From contig NZ_JACJSC010000005.1 in NCBI RefSeq assembly GCF_014697575.1, positions 62,001-126,000 on the forward strand: 64,000 nt of DNA. Reading direction: 5' to 3'. Below the pieces are notes generated by a model. It was not told the DNA's origin and did no database searches. It was given only the letters and a program-made list of their open reading frames with translations. Below are positions 9,452 to 16,510 of the stretch, one piece after another (the first letter of the stretch is position 1; each line of letters begins with the position of its first letter). This DNA comes from Planktothrix sp. FACHB-1365 (GTDB lineage: Bacteria > Cyanobacteriota > Cyanobacteriia > Cyanobacteriales > Microcoleaceae). The position numbers and the translations under genes were made by a program.

Positions 9452-9802
9452 TTATCCCTCAACCGCTTGATTAAAACGTTCCATTTCCGGGGAAGAATCC
9501 CCATACACCCCTTCAATTTGTTGTTGACAACAATCAATGGCAAAATCGTTTAACTCTTCCGGTTCGATACCATATAATTCTTGAAAAACATCCGGTTGTA
9601 CCCGACAAAATCGAGGGCGTTGATCATAGATTTTGCATTCTCTGGCTTCCGCATCAAAATGAATACACCATCCATCTTCCCCGACTAAACTTAAATACAG
9701 TTGTAAGTCCTCTGGGGTTAAATAGTCCTCTAACTCAGGACGTTCGCCAGGGTCGAGATGACAGCACGCCCCACATTGTTTTACACAAAGCCAATTTGTC
9801 AT
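9452..9802 (-). CDS. YkgJ family cysteine cluster protein
   Basis: 116 aa. It starts MTNWLCVKQCGACCHLDP and carries further cysteines in GWCIHFD, ECKIYDQRPRFCRVQP and DCCQQQ, the pattern of the YkgJ (Fe-S or Zn-binding cluster) family. The biochemical role of the family is unclear. The start codon overlaps the stop of the upstream Ycf66 gene by 4 bp (positions 9799-9802), which means translational coupling and one transcript. Confidence 0.88.
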   Translation of the reverse strand: MTNWLCVKQCGACCHLDPGERPELEDYLTPEDLQLYLSLVGEDGWCIHFDAEARECKIYDQRPRFCRVQPDVFQELYGIEPEELNDFAIDCCQQQIEGVYGDSSPEMERFNQAVEG

Positions 9803-11094
9803 GATTCCGGTTTAGGTTCAGAAGCAGAATTAGAGTCCGTCGGTTTTTGGGCGGCGGCTTTTAAATCTGGGTTGGGAGGATGGGGACGAACTAAAGCCGC
9901 AGGGGTGGTTTCCTCAGATTCAGTGGCTTCGGCGGACGTTTCAGGTTCCGACTCTATAATAATTTCCTCAACGGTTTCTGAGTCTGCGACATCGACAACC
10001 ACAGATTCCTGGGTGTCTTCAATAATAAGATTCACCTGTTCTGCGGTAATCTCAACTATAACTTCCACCTGGGGTGTAGTAATTTGTTCAAAGGGTGAAG
10101 GAGTCGGTTTTTCAACGGTTTCCGTCGCTTCTGGTTCTGTTGGGGGTTCAGGTTGAGTCTCAACAACTTCTGCAACATTAGGGGTTGAAGAAACCGTTGT
10201 TTCTATATCCTCAAATTCTGCAAATTCTGAGGCTACAGAATCAGCCTGACTCGATGGAGTTGATTCTACAACTGTTGAAGTCGCGGGAACAGAATCCGGT
10301 TTAGGAGATTTAGCTGTAGTGGTCGGTTTCGGGGTTTTAGTTTTGGTTTTTTTATTGAATAATCCTGTTAAGTTACCAACCCAACCCGATACCATTCCAG
10401 CAAGTTCTGGGATGGATTTCTGGGGTTTAGCAACGGTTTTTGATGGCGTTTTTCCTGAAGAAATCGGGGTTTTTTCTTTTGCTTTCTGAGGTGTTTCTAC
10501 AGGGGAGATAGTCGGTTCAACACTGGGGGTGACTGGGATTTCCTCAACAGTAACTTCTGGTTCGGGAGTGACAGAAGAAATCAGAGGTTCTTCTACAACG
10601 ATATCATCCTGAACTGCTGCGACATCAGGAGCCGTTGCCATGATTTCCGGTTCGGGCTTGGGTTCCCCTAGGGTTTCTACAGGGGGTTCAGGAGTAACAG
10701 GATTAATTGTAGAGACAGATTGAGGAGGAGTAGGAATATTGACCGGGGGTGTAGATTGAGGTGAAATCACCGGAGGTTGAGGACGTAAAAAGCTGTTGAC
10801 TCGTTCTTTAACATCCGCCGGAATCGGGGTTTGTTGGGCCACAGGGGTTCCGGCTCGGCGTAGTACCAGCGCTTCCCATCCAAACCAAACTAATAATGAT
10901 ACACTCGCCACTTGGCCTAAAAGCACGGCCCCTGTAATTCGTCCAGCACAGGCCCAGAGCACCAGTGCATAAAACAATCCGACTCCACTCCAGACAAAAT
11001 CACTTTTGCGGTGAACTTCTGGAAAGAAGAAGGCCGCCATATAAAGGGCAAAACTTCCTAAACCCACTGCGATCGCTAGGATATACGCCAGCAT
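9799..11094 (-). CDS. Ycf66 family membrane protein with long acidic Pro/Thr-rich tail
   Basis: 431 aa from the ATG at 11094 (MLAYILAIAVGLGSFALYMAAFFFPEVHRKSDF). This is the start typical of Ycf66 proteins; a longer frame adding seven residues has no support. Residues 1-95 hold three membrane helices and match the Ycf66 N-terminal domain of cyanobacteria and plastids, whose function is unknown. The rest (about 110-431) is a low-complexity segment rich in Pro, Glu, Thr, Val and Ser with one Lys/Thr/Pro stretch (KKTKTKTPKP). It is much longer than in plastid versions. It overlaps the YkgJ gene by 4 bp. Confidence 0.88.
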   Translation of the reverse strand: MLAYILAIAVGLGSFALYMAAFFFPEVHRKSDFVWSGVGLFYALVLWACAGRITGAVLLGQVASVSLLVWFGWEALVLRRAGTPVAQQTPIPADVKERVNSFLRPQPPVISPQSTPPVNIPTPPQSVSTINPVTPEPPVETLGEPKPEPEIMATAPDVAAVQDDIVVEEPLISSVTPEPEVTVEEIPVTPSVEPTISPVETPQKAKEKTPISSGKTPSKTVAKPQKSIPELAGMVSGWVGNLTGLFNKKTKTKTPKPTTTAKSPKPDSVPATSTVVESTPSSQADSVASEFAEFEDIETTVSSTPNVAEVVETQPEPPTEPEATETVEKPTPSPFEQITTPQVEVIVEITAEQVNLIIEDTQESVVVDVADSETVEEIIIESEPETSAEATESEETTPAALVRPHPPNPDLKAAAQKPTDSNSASEPKPES

Positions 11095-11227
11095 TTTTCC
11101 CTCCCACTCTATCAAAGAACCTGTTATGGAGTTATTTTACCGTTAACTGTTAACGGTTAACAGAATCTAGGGAAGGGTGTTGGCTGTTGGCAGTTACTGT
11201 CACTGTCCATCGTTAGTGAAAACCTGT

Positions 11228-11243
11228 TGTGATTGAAATCACA
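11228..11243. promoter_or_regulatory. Perfect CRP-type operator TGTGA-N6-TCACA
   Basis: TGTGATTGAAATCACA at 11228-11243, extended by one more matched pair on each side. This equals the consensus for cAMP receptor proteins, including SyCRP1 of Synechocystis. It lies 127 bp upstream of the 51-aa ORF and about 134 bp upstream of ycf66, so it could serve either side. A Crp/Fnr-type gene lies at 51454, but no link between them is shown. Confidence 0.6.
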
Positions 11244-11370
11244 AATTTATGTGAATTATATCATGAATACAGATTGTACGGAATCATACAGACAGGATGT
11301 GTTGTCTTATTACTATAGATATAGATAGAAAATAGGGTGCGATCAGAAAGTGATTTAGGGGGAGGTAATC

Positions 11371-11526
11371 ATGTTAGAAAAATTATTGTTAGCCGCTTTT
11401 GTTACATTGGCTCTTCATTTACAGTTTGGCGTCAACTGGTTAAGCTCTAAACCAGCATCCACAACAGGTGTCGCACTGCAAATGGATATGGGAAGAATTG
11501 TTCTGTCCCAAAAAATTATTAAGTAG
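11371..11526 (+). CDS. 51-aa small secreted or membrane protein
   Basis: ATG at 11371 with a strong ribosome-binding site (GGGGGAGGTAATC just before it). The protein starts MLEKLLLAAFVTLALHLQFG, a short basic-hydrophobic helix like a signal anchor, then a polar tail ending RIVLSQKIIK. No family recognised. The combination of strong RBS, clean start and an upstream CRP-type site suggests a real, regulated small protein. Confidence 0.55.
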   Translation: MLEKLLLAAFVTLALHLQFGVNWLSSKPASTTGVALQMDMGRIVLSQKIIK

Positions 11527-11724
11527 AGTCTGTTGGCTGAAACTTTAGCTCCAGATCAAAAGATGCCTCTCTTACTCAATTGAGGTGCCCTAAAAACTAA
11601 GCGAATTTGCATGAGTTTTTTCTCATCAACCCTTCATCGCTTGTTCACCTTCAGGGGTTACTATCATCAATAGAGTTCGTGATTGTTGCATCTATCTTTA
11701 CTATTACTGGAGTTTTAGTTCACC

Positions 11725-12561
11725 ATGTTTTCCTCCGATTGGAAAGCTCATCGGAATCCATCTCCTACTCCAGATAATCCTAAACTCGTTCGATTATCCA
11801 GTGATGTTGAATGGATTCAATTAATTGAAAATGCAATATCAGATAATCGTTGTGCTTTATATCTTCAGGATGTTATTTCTTTAGCAGAACCTGATTCTCG
11901 ACGATATTATGAAGTTTCTGTACGATTATTTGATCCCAATGGTCGGATGATTCCTCCCTCGGTTTTTCTTCCGGTGGCGGAACGATATTATTTACTGCCT
12001 GATCTGGATCGTTGGTTAGTTGAGAACCTTCTGGAATCCTTAGCTAAAATTGAGGCTGACTTACTCAATAACAGTTCTTTTGCGATTAATTTATCGCGAC
12101 ACAGTATTAATAAAGTTGATTTTGTTAGTAGAATTCATCAACAATTAAAACAATTAGATATTTCTCCTGAAGTCATTTGTTTTGAAATCAATGAAACAGT
12201 AGCTTTATCTAATTTAGAAATTGCTTCTGATTTAATTACCTATCTTCAAAGTTTAGGATATTACTTTACTTTGGATGATTTTGGTCGAGGATTATCTTCC
12301 TTATCCTATCTCAAACATCTCCCTGTAGATTATATCAAAATTCCGGGTATTTTTATTCGGAATATGCTGAATGATTTAACAGATAGAAGCATTGTTGAAA
12401 TGATCCATTATTTAGCCCAAAAAATGGGATTAAAAACTATTGCTGAAGATGTAGAAACTGAAGCGATTTTTCAAAGCGTTAAAGCCCTCGGTATTAACTA
12501 CGCTCAAGGTTACTATCTCAGCCGTCCCCAACCTTTTGATAAGGTTTTACGTCCAGAGTAA
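11725..12561 (+). CDS. Stand-alone EAL-domain protein (cyclic-di-GMP phosphodiesterase-like)
   Basis: 278 aa, one EAL domain from about residue 25 to the end. The signature triplet reads EVS (YYEVSVRLFDPNG) instead of EAL, but the metal-binding Glu is kept. Other active-site blocks are present: FAINLS, CFEINET, LDDFGRGLSSLSYLKHLPVDYIKI (DD and Lys), TIAEDVET and INYAQGYYLSRP. Hydrolysis of cyclic di-GMP is therefore possible. There is no GGDEF, PAS or membrane segment. The gene stands alone between convergent neighbours. Confidence 0.85.
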   Translation: MFSSDWKAHRNPSPTPDNPKLVRLSSDVEWIQLIENAISDNRCALYLQDVISLAEPDSRRYYEVSVRLFDPNGRMIPPSVFLPVAERYYLLPDLDRWLVENLLESLAKIEADLLNNSSFAINLSRHSINKVDFVSRIHQQLKQLDISPEVICFEINETVALSNLEIASDLITYLQSLGYYFTLDDFGRGLSSLSYLKHLPVDYIKIPGIFIRNMLNDLTDRSIVEMIHYLAQKMGLKTIAEDVETEAIFQSVKALGINYAQGYYLSRPQPFDKVLRPE

Positions 12562-12671
12562 AGAATAGAAAATCATGCGGATGTGTCTTAGAGTTCTAGC
12601 TTCTTGAAACCCCTCGTAATGTTAACCCATCATCTTTGATTCTCTATTCTACACTTCACTGGGAATTGAGA

Positions 12672-13511
12672 TTAATCTTGATATAGCTGATAAAGTTTAG
12701 TGAGTTCCTGTTTAAATCGTTGGCGCACCGCATCCGGTGCCACAATTTCACAATCTGGGCCATAGCGAAACACCTCCCGAATTAACCAGAAGGAATTTAC
12801 AACCCGACGCCCTACCTGTTTAACGCCATTAACGATTTTCTCATTGAGGTCATCTAATTTCGGTTCATAAGCATTGGCTAACCAGTTTTTAAAGTGTAAG
12901 TACACTTTTATAGAATCCAGAGAATCACGCCACTGTCCTTCAATGGGTAATATTCCATTAATTCGGTCTAATCTTAGACATCGGTTATGGCGTAATTCTG
13001 GCAAATCATCACTATCTTCAGTTTCATCACACCAAATTTGTAAGTAATAGCGTTTCTCATAAAAGCAGATTTCAGCATAACGGGCGGTGTACTCCATTTG
13101 CTGTTTTTGAGAGTTGGTATAAACAACGTGAAACGGCTGTTTTCGGGCAATTTGCTGATCAACTAAAATCCGCCATGCTTGAGTGGGTTGGCTGACTTTT
13201 TGGAGGAGAGACTGACGCAAAGGAGCTTGTAAGTTGCCTCGGTTGACCAATAGGGACAACAGGATCTGAGCTTCCTCTACAGAACCCGAATCTATTAACA
13301 CTTCCGTTGCTTTTTTTAAGGCTGTGACCTGATTCGCATCGAGGGTAAAGGGTTGTCCGACTTCGAGTTGGGAAAGGGCGATCGCACCTATTAACCCCGA
13401 TGCACTGGGTTTATCGCCCCATTTGATATCGAGGCGTTGGGCGATGTCTTCGAGCTTTTCTTTCGTTCCAGGGGGGACGGACAGGGTTAGGGTTTCTTTT
13501 TTTCTGGGCAT
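12672..13511 (-). CDS. RHH-WYL transcriptional regulator of the type I-D CRISPR locus
   Basis: 279 aa from ATG at 13511. Residues 1-45 (MPRKKETLTLSVPPGTKEKL...) look like a ribbon-helix-helix DNA-binding segment. Residues about 125-210 form a WYL domain, with the core RYYLQIWCDE and the Arg pattern LRHNRCLRLDRI. The rest is the WYL C-terminal extension. WYL proteins sense nucleic-acid or nucleotide ligands. In Synechocystis the WYL protein Sll7009 next to the I-D system is a repressor of that locus. Here the gene is divergent from cas3', with only 59 bp between the two start codons, so it very probably controls the cas operon and itself. Confidence 0.85.
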   Translation of the reverse strand: MPRKKETLTLSVPPGTKEKLEDIAQRLDIKWGDKPSASGLIGAIALSQLEVGQPFTLDANQVTALKKATEVLIDSGSVEEAQILLSLLVNRGNLQAPLRQSLLQKVSQPTQAWRILVDQQIARKQPFHVVYTNSQKQQMEYTARYAEICFYEKRYYLQIWCDETEDSDDLPELRHNRCLRLDRINGILPIEGQWRDSLDSIKVYLHFKNWLANAYEPKLDDLNEKIVNGVKQVGRRVVNSFWLIREVFRYGPDCEIVAPDAVRQRFKQELTKLYQLYQD

Positions 13512-13522
13512 TTTCAAAAATA

Positions 13523-13543
13523 ATTACAAAATGTACTTGCAAT
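13523..13543. promoter_or_regulatory. Imperfect inverted repeat between the WYL regulator and cas3'
   Basis: Arms ATTACAA and TTGCAAT (6 of 7 paired) with a 7-bp spacer, in the middle of the 59-bp divergent region. A possible -10 (TATAGA at 13545) overlaps its right edge. It is the only dyad visible there and is a plausible operator for the WYL protein; no experimental or comparative support was available. Confidence 0.3.
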
Positions 13544-13570
13544 TTATAGATGAGTGTGTGATAGTAGTAG

Positions 13571-15790
13571 ATGTCAATACAATTTATCGTAAAGCCGGAA
13601 AGTTTAATTGTGGATACCTACTCTATCACACTCAAGCCTGTTTATTCCTGTCCAAGCTCTGAACCGTTGGAGGGGGTGACGTTACCGCCCGGTTGGACGT
13701 TAGCTTGGCATCAAGGGGAAACCTTCAAAGCGTTGAGTGATCCGAATATTGATGTAGTTTTCAATACAGCGATGACGGGAGATGGCAAAACATTGGCGGC
13801 TTGTTTAGATGTACTTCTTGGTAACGGTTCAGCAATGGTGCAGTATCCAACGAATGAACTGGCTCGTGATCAAGAAATACAAATTCAAAGCTATGTTGAA
13901 AAATTTAATCCCTTTCCTCAACCTCGCATTGGTCGTTTAAGTAGTGCAGAGTTAGAACTTTATGCTGAGAATGAAGGTTTGAGAAAAAGTGCTGTCCTCG
14001 AAACACATACGAGTCAACGAGACATTTTACTCAGTAATCCAGATATTCTTCACTACTTACATCGGGGTGCTTATTTAATGCCAAAGGATAGTCCTGATAA
14101 GCTATGGGGAAGAATTGATGAAGACTTTGATCGATTCATCTTTGATGAATTTCATGTCTTTAATGCTCCTCAAATTGCCAGTGTGATCAATACCTTATTA
14201 TTAATTCGTTACACGAAGCGACAAAAAAAGTTTTTATTTCTTTCAGCAACCCCCAATCAAGAATTACTCACACGCCTTAATAAAGTTGGGTTTCGGTGTG
14301 TAGAAATTAATCCGATTGATCAGAATAAATATGTTTTTCCAAGTACCATTAAAGAATGTCAGGAACTTGAGGGACAAAAATGGCGTAAAGTATCCAGAGA
14401 AATTAAACTGAATTTTATTTCATTAGAACCTTCAACAAAAGCTTCTGAAAACTGGCTAAAAGAAAATAGACAACTAATTTTAGATTACTTTCAAAATAAT
14501 CCAGGTAGTAAAGGAGCAATTATTCTCAACTCTATTGCTGCTGTCAAGCGATTAACTCCCATTTTTGCAGAATTTCTTAAACCCTATGGATTAACAGTTG
14601 GCGAAAATACAGGTTTATCAGGAAAGGGACAAAAAGAGCGATCGCTTTCAACTGATTTAGTTTTAGGAACTAGCACAATTGATGTCGGTGTTGACTTTAA
14701 AATTAACTTTCTTATTTTTGAATCATCCGATACCGGAACCTTTATTCAACGGTTAGGACGGTTAGGGCGACATGATGATTATGAAAAGGATGGCAAAAAA
14801 ATTACTTTTACTAACTTCACTGCTTATGCTCTAACTCCTAATTTTCTAGTCGGTAGTTTATTTTTAGAACAATCAGCGCCTTTAGAAACAGGTGGAATTT
14901 ATGATCGAAAGTATTTCAACGAGATTTTGAAAGATAAATATTATAAAATTAATGATTTTCGTCAATATTATTCTCGTTGGGGTGCGGTTCAATCTGTCAT
15001 CCTATGCGGAAAAAATGGATTAGGTAATGATTACATTAAGAGAAGTTATGCAGGAAGTCAAGAAGCCTTTAAAACAGCTTGTGAAGAAGTTTTTGAGACA
15101 AAATTCGGTAGAGTTGCGGGTTGTTTAAGACGATGGCGAAGTGAGTGGCAACAATTTTCTGGTCGAGATGGAAATCCTATTGCAGATGAAGCGGCTAGTT
15201 TTCGAGGATCAAGTCCACTTCTGTGTGGGATTTATGATTTGACTGAAACTAATGAAATTGATCGGTTTAAAACCTATGATTTACCTGGAATTATCAGCAA
15301 TTTAGAAATTGAAGTAATCTCTAAAGAAGCCTTTTTGCGATCGCTTCACCAAACCGCAGAACGCCGTAAGCAACCGATACCTAAAAGCCGATTTGAATAC
15401 TGTTTGGCTTTTATGAAATTGCATAGTTACCGAGAAGAACGTTTAAATTGGCGATTAACTTACCCAGGAGATTTACAACCGATTGCAGACGCTTGGAAAG
15501 TTCAAGTTTTATTAGGAATTCAAGTATGGCAACCTCAAAACCGTTGGATTAGCGAAATCAATAAAAGACTGAGAACAAAACCCTTAGTAAGTTATGTTTT
15601 ACCTATTCCAATGATTGAAGTTCGTAAACGTTTACGTCTCCCTATGCACTTTCAAATTTATGAATTAGACGAAGCAGGCCAACATGATCGCAATGCCATC
15701 TATTCTGTTGCTTTTGGTCAGTCTGCATTATTGTTAGAAACCCTTGCCTATCGGTTCAAAAGTGATGGAGGTGAATTATGGATTTGTTAG
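13571..15790 (+). CDS. cas3: Type I-D CRISPR helicase Cas3' (no HD domain)
   Basis: 739 aa superfamily 2 helicase. Walker A reads MTGDGKT near residue 75. The DExH box is DEFH near residue 195 (FIFDEFHVFNAPQ). Motif III is SAT (FLFLSATPN). Motif VI is QRLGRLGRH near residue 395. No N-terminal HD nuclease motif is present; in I-D systems the HD domain is on Cas10d, so this is the Cas3' helicase alone. It unwinds DNA recruited by the I-D effector. First gene of the cas operon; the start ATG at 13571 lies close to the WYL gene. The stop is followed one base later by a degenerate inverted CRISPR repeat. Confidence 0.95.
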   Translation: MSIQFIVKPESLIVDTYSITLKPVYSCPSSEPLEGVTLPPGWTLAWHQGETFKALSDPNIDVVFNTAMTGDGKTLAACLDVLLGNGSAMVQYPTNELARDQEIQIQSYVEKFNPFPQPRIGRLSSAELELYAENEGLRKSAVLETHTSQRDILLSNPDILHYLHRGAYLMPKDSPDKLWGRIDEDFDRFIFDEFHVFNAPQIASVINTLLLIRYTKRQKKFLFLSATPNQELLTRLNKVGFRCVEINPIDQNKYVFPSTIKECQELEGQKWRKVSREIKLNFISLEPSTKASENWLKENRQLILDYFQNNPGSKGAIILNSIAAVKRLTPIFAEFLKPYGLTVGENTGLSGKGQKERSLSTDLVLGTSTIDVGVDFKINFLIFESSDTGTFIQRLGRLGRHDDYEKDGKKITFTNFTAYALTPNFLVGSLFLEQSAPLETGGIYDRKYFNEILKDKYYKINDFRQYYSRWGAVQSVILCGKNGLGNDYIKRSYAGSQEAFKTACEEVFETKFGRVAGCLRRWRSEWQQFSGRDGNPIADEAASFRGSSPLLCGIYDLTETNEIDRFKTYDLPGIISNLEIEVISKEAFLRSLHQTAERRKQPIPKSRFEYCLAFMKLHSYREERLNWRLTYPGDLQPIADAWKVQVLLGIQVWQPQNRWISEINKRLRTKPLVSYVLPIPMIEVRKRLRLPMHFQIYELDEAGQHDRNAIYSVAFGQSALLLETLAYRFKSDGGELWIC

Positions 15791-15791
15791 C

Positions 15792-15888
15792 GTTTCGATC
15801 CCTGATAGGGATTATAGATATGGTGACAGAGTACAAGCTTACGCCAGTAAGAACAGACGTAATTTTTTCAATCCCTGAAAGGGATTGC
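15792..15888 (-). ncRNA. Candidate crRNA-like RNA: two degenerate inverted CRISPR repeats with one 37-nt pseudo-spacer
   Basis: The plus strand at 15792-15827 begins GTTTCGATCCCTGATAGGG, which is the reverse complement of the array repeat: 22 of the first 23 bases match, and 9 of the next 13 after a 1-base gap. A second copy starts at 15865 (TTTCAATCCCTGAAAGGGAT): 20 of the first 22 bases match and the outer part is lost. The two starts are 73 bp apart, equal to one repeat-spacer unit of the array (71-78 bp). The pseudo-spacer is 15828-15864, 37 nt. On the minus strand the handles would be ATTGAAAA and ATCGAAAC, and both keep the AATCCCT/AGGGATT type stem that Cas6 needs. It sits between cas3' and the small winged-helix gene. 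Known parallels are crRNA-like CreA and cas-regulating RNAs in other type I loci. Alternative: a fossil of an array or hairpins acting in the cas mRNA. Confidence 0.5.
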
Positions 15889-15933
15889 ACCCACCATGCC
15901 AATAAATTGTGGGAGTCTCTGCCTACTAACCAA

Positions 15934-15962
15934 TATATCACAGGAGACTTGCAGATGGTTAA
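15934..15962 (-). promoter_or_regulatory. Possible minus-strand promoter for the crRNA-like element
   Basis: On the minus strand: TTAACC (15957-15962), 17 bp, then TGT GATATA (extended -10; GATATA is 15934-15939). The predicted start near 15927 is about 40 bases before the first degenerate repeat. The -35 is weak and the match could be chance. Confidence 0.25.
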
Positions 15963-16063
15963 TTAAGTCTGAACTTGTAGAAATTTTTTGCGATACCTCC
16001 CATCCCAAAAATAACTGTGTTAGGTTGAAATTGCTTAGTTTAATTTTAAAGGAGAGTGAAATC

Positions 16064-16264
16064 ATGTCTAAAAAGACCATAAAACATTGTGTTCTGGAAA
16101 TTCTCTCGGACTACAAACCTCATCATGCAAAGGAATTTTTGAGTGTTACTCACCGATTTAGTGCCACCATTGAGCGACTTCGCCACCAAGAAGGATACAA
16201 CATCGTTACTTTGTATCGTGAAGGGCGTAATCGACCTGCTTGGTATCAGTTAATCAAAGATTGA
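16064..16264 (+). CDS. 66-aa winged-helix-like protein inside the cas operon
   Basis: The best start is ATG at 16064, preceded by AAAGGAGAGTGAAATC; a longer frame from 15896 overlaps the degenerate repeats' 3' flank and has no RBS. The protein starts MSKKTIKHCVLEILSDYKPH. Helices follow as CVLEILSD, HAKEFLSV and ATIERLRHQEG, then a beta-hairpin (YNIVTLYREGRNRPAWYQLI), the order of a small winged helix-turn-helix. It is not a recognised core cas gene. Its place between cas3' and cas10d suggests a regulator or accessory of the CRISPR locus; it could also be a cargo gene. Confidence 0.6.
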   Translation: MSKKTIKHCVLEILSDYKPHHAKEFLSVTHRFSATIERLRHQEGYNIVTLYREGRNRPAWYQLIKD

Positions 16265-16282
16265 TGTCTCAATGTAGGGTGG

Positions 16283-16307
16283 CTGTGGTGAGTATTTCTC
16301 ACTACAG
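16283..16307 (+). promoter_or_regulatory. Hairpin upstream of cas10d
   Basis: CTGT-GTGAG, loop TATTT, CTCAC-ACAG with one unpaired base on each side (9 pairs), about 20 bp past the small winged-helix gene. No T-run follows. The 246-bp gap to cas10d (16265-16510) otherwise shows nothing clear; a fresh promoter for cas10d could lie there. Confidence 0.4.
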
Positions 16308-16510
16308 GTCTTCCTATCAATTTAGGGAAGCTGATCAACAGTTAGCTTACGGCATTAAGTACAGGCTTAAGTAGTCTTAACCCCCAAATTTAAAATTAAG
16401 TGTTTTTAAAATGGTTGGTTCAGTCTCATTCATCATCCTAATTTAAGGCACTGAGTTTGTAGAAAAGCTTCCCTTTCTTTGTAATCCATGTAGTTAGAGG
16501 TTTAATAAAA

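Noticed and set aside
13509-13560. Pseudo-spacer target in the WYL/cas3' promoter (AATTAC match)
   Set aside because: Only six bases match and the three bases before it (AAT) do not fit a GTN PAM; judged chance. A genome-wide search is still needed.
13423-13662. Plus-strand ORF overlapping the WYL start and cas3' start
   Set aside because: Shadow frame; both flanking genes are well supported.
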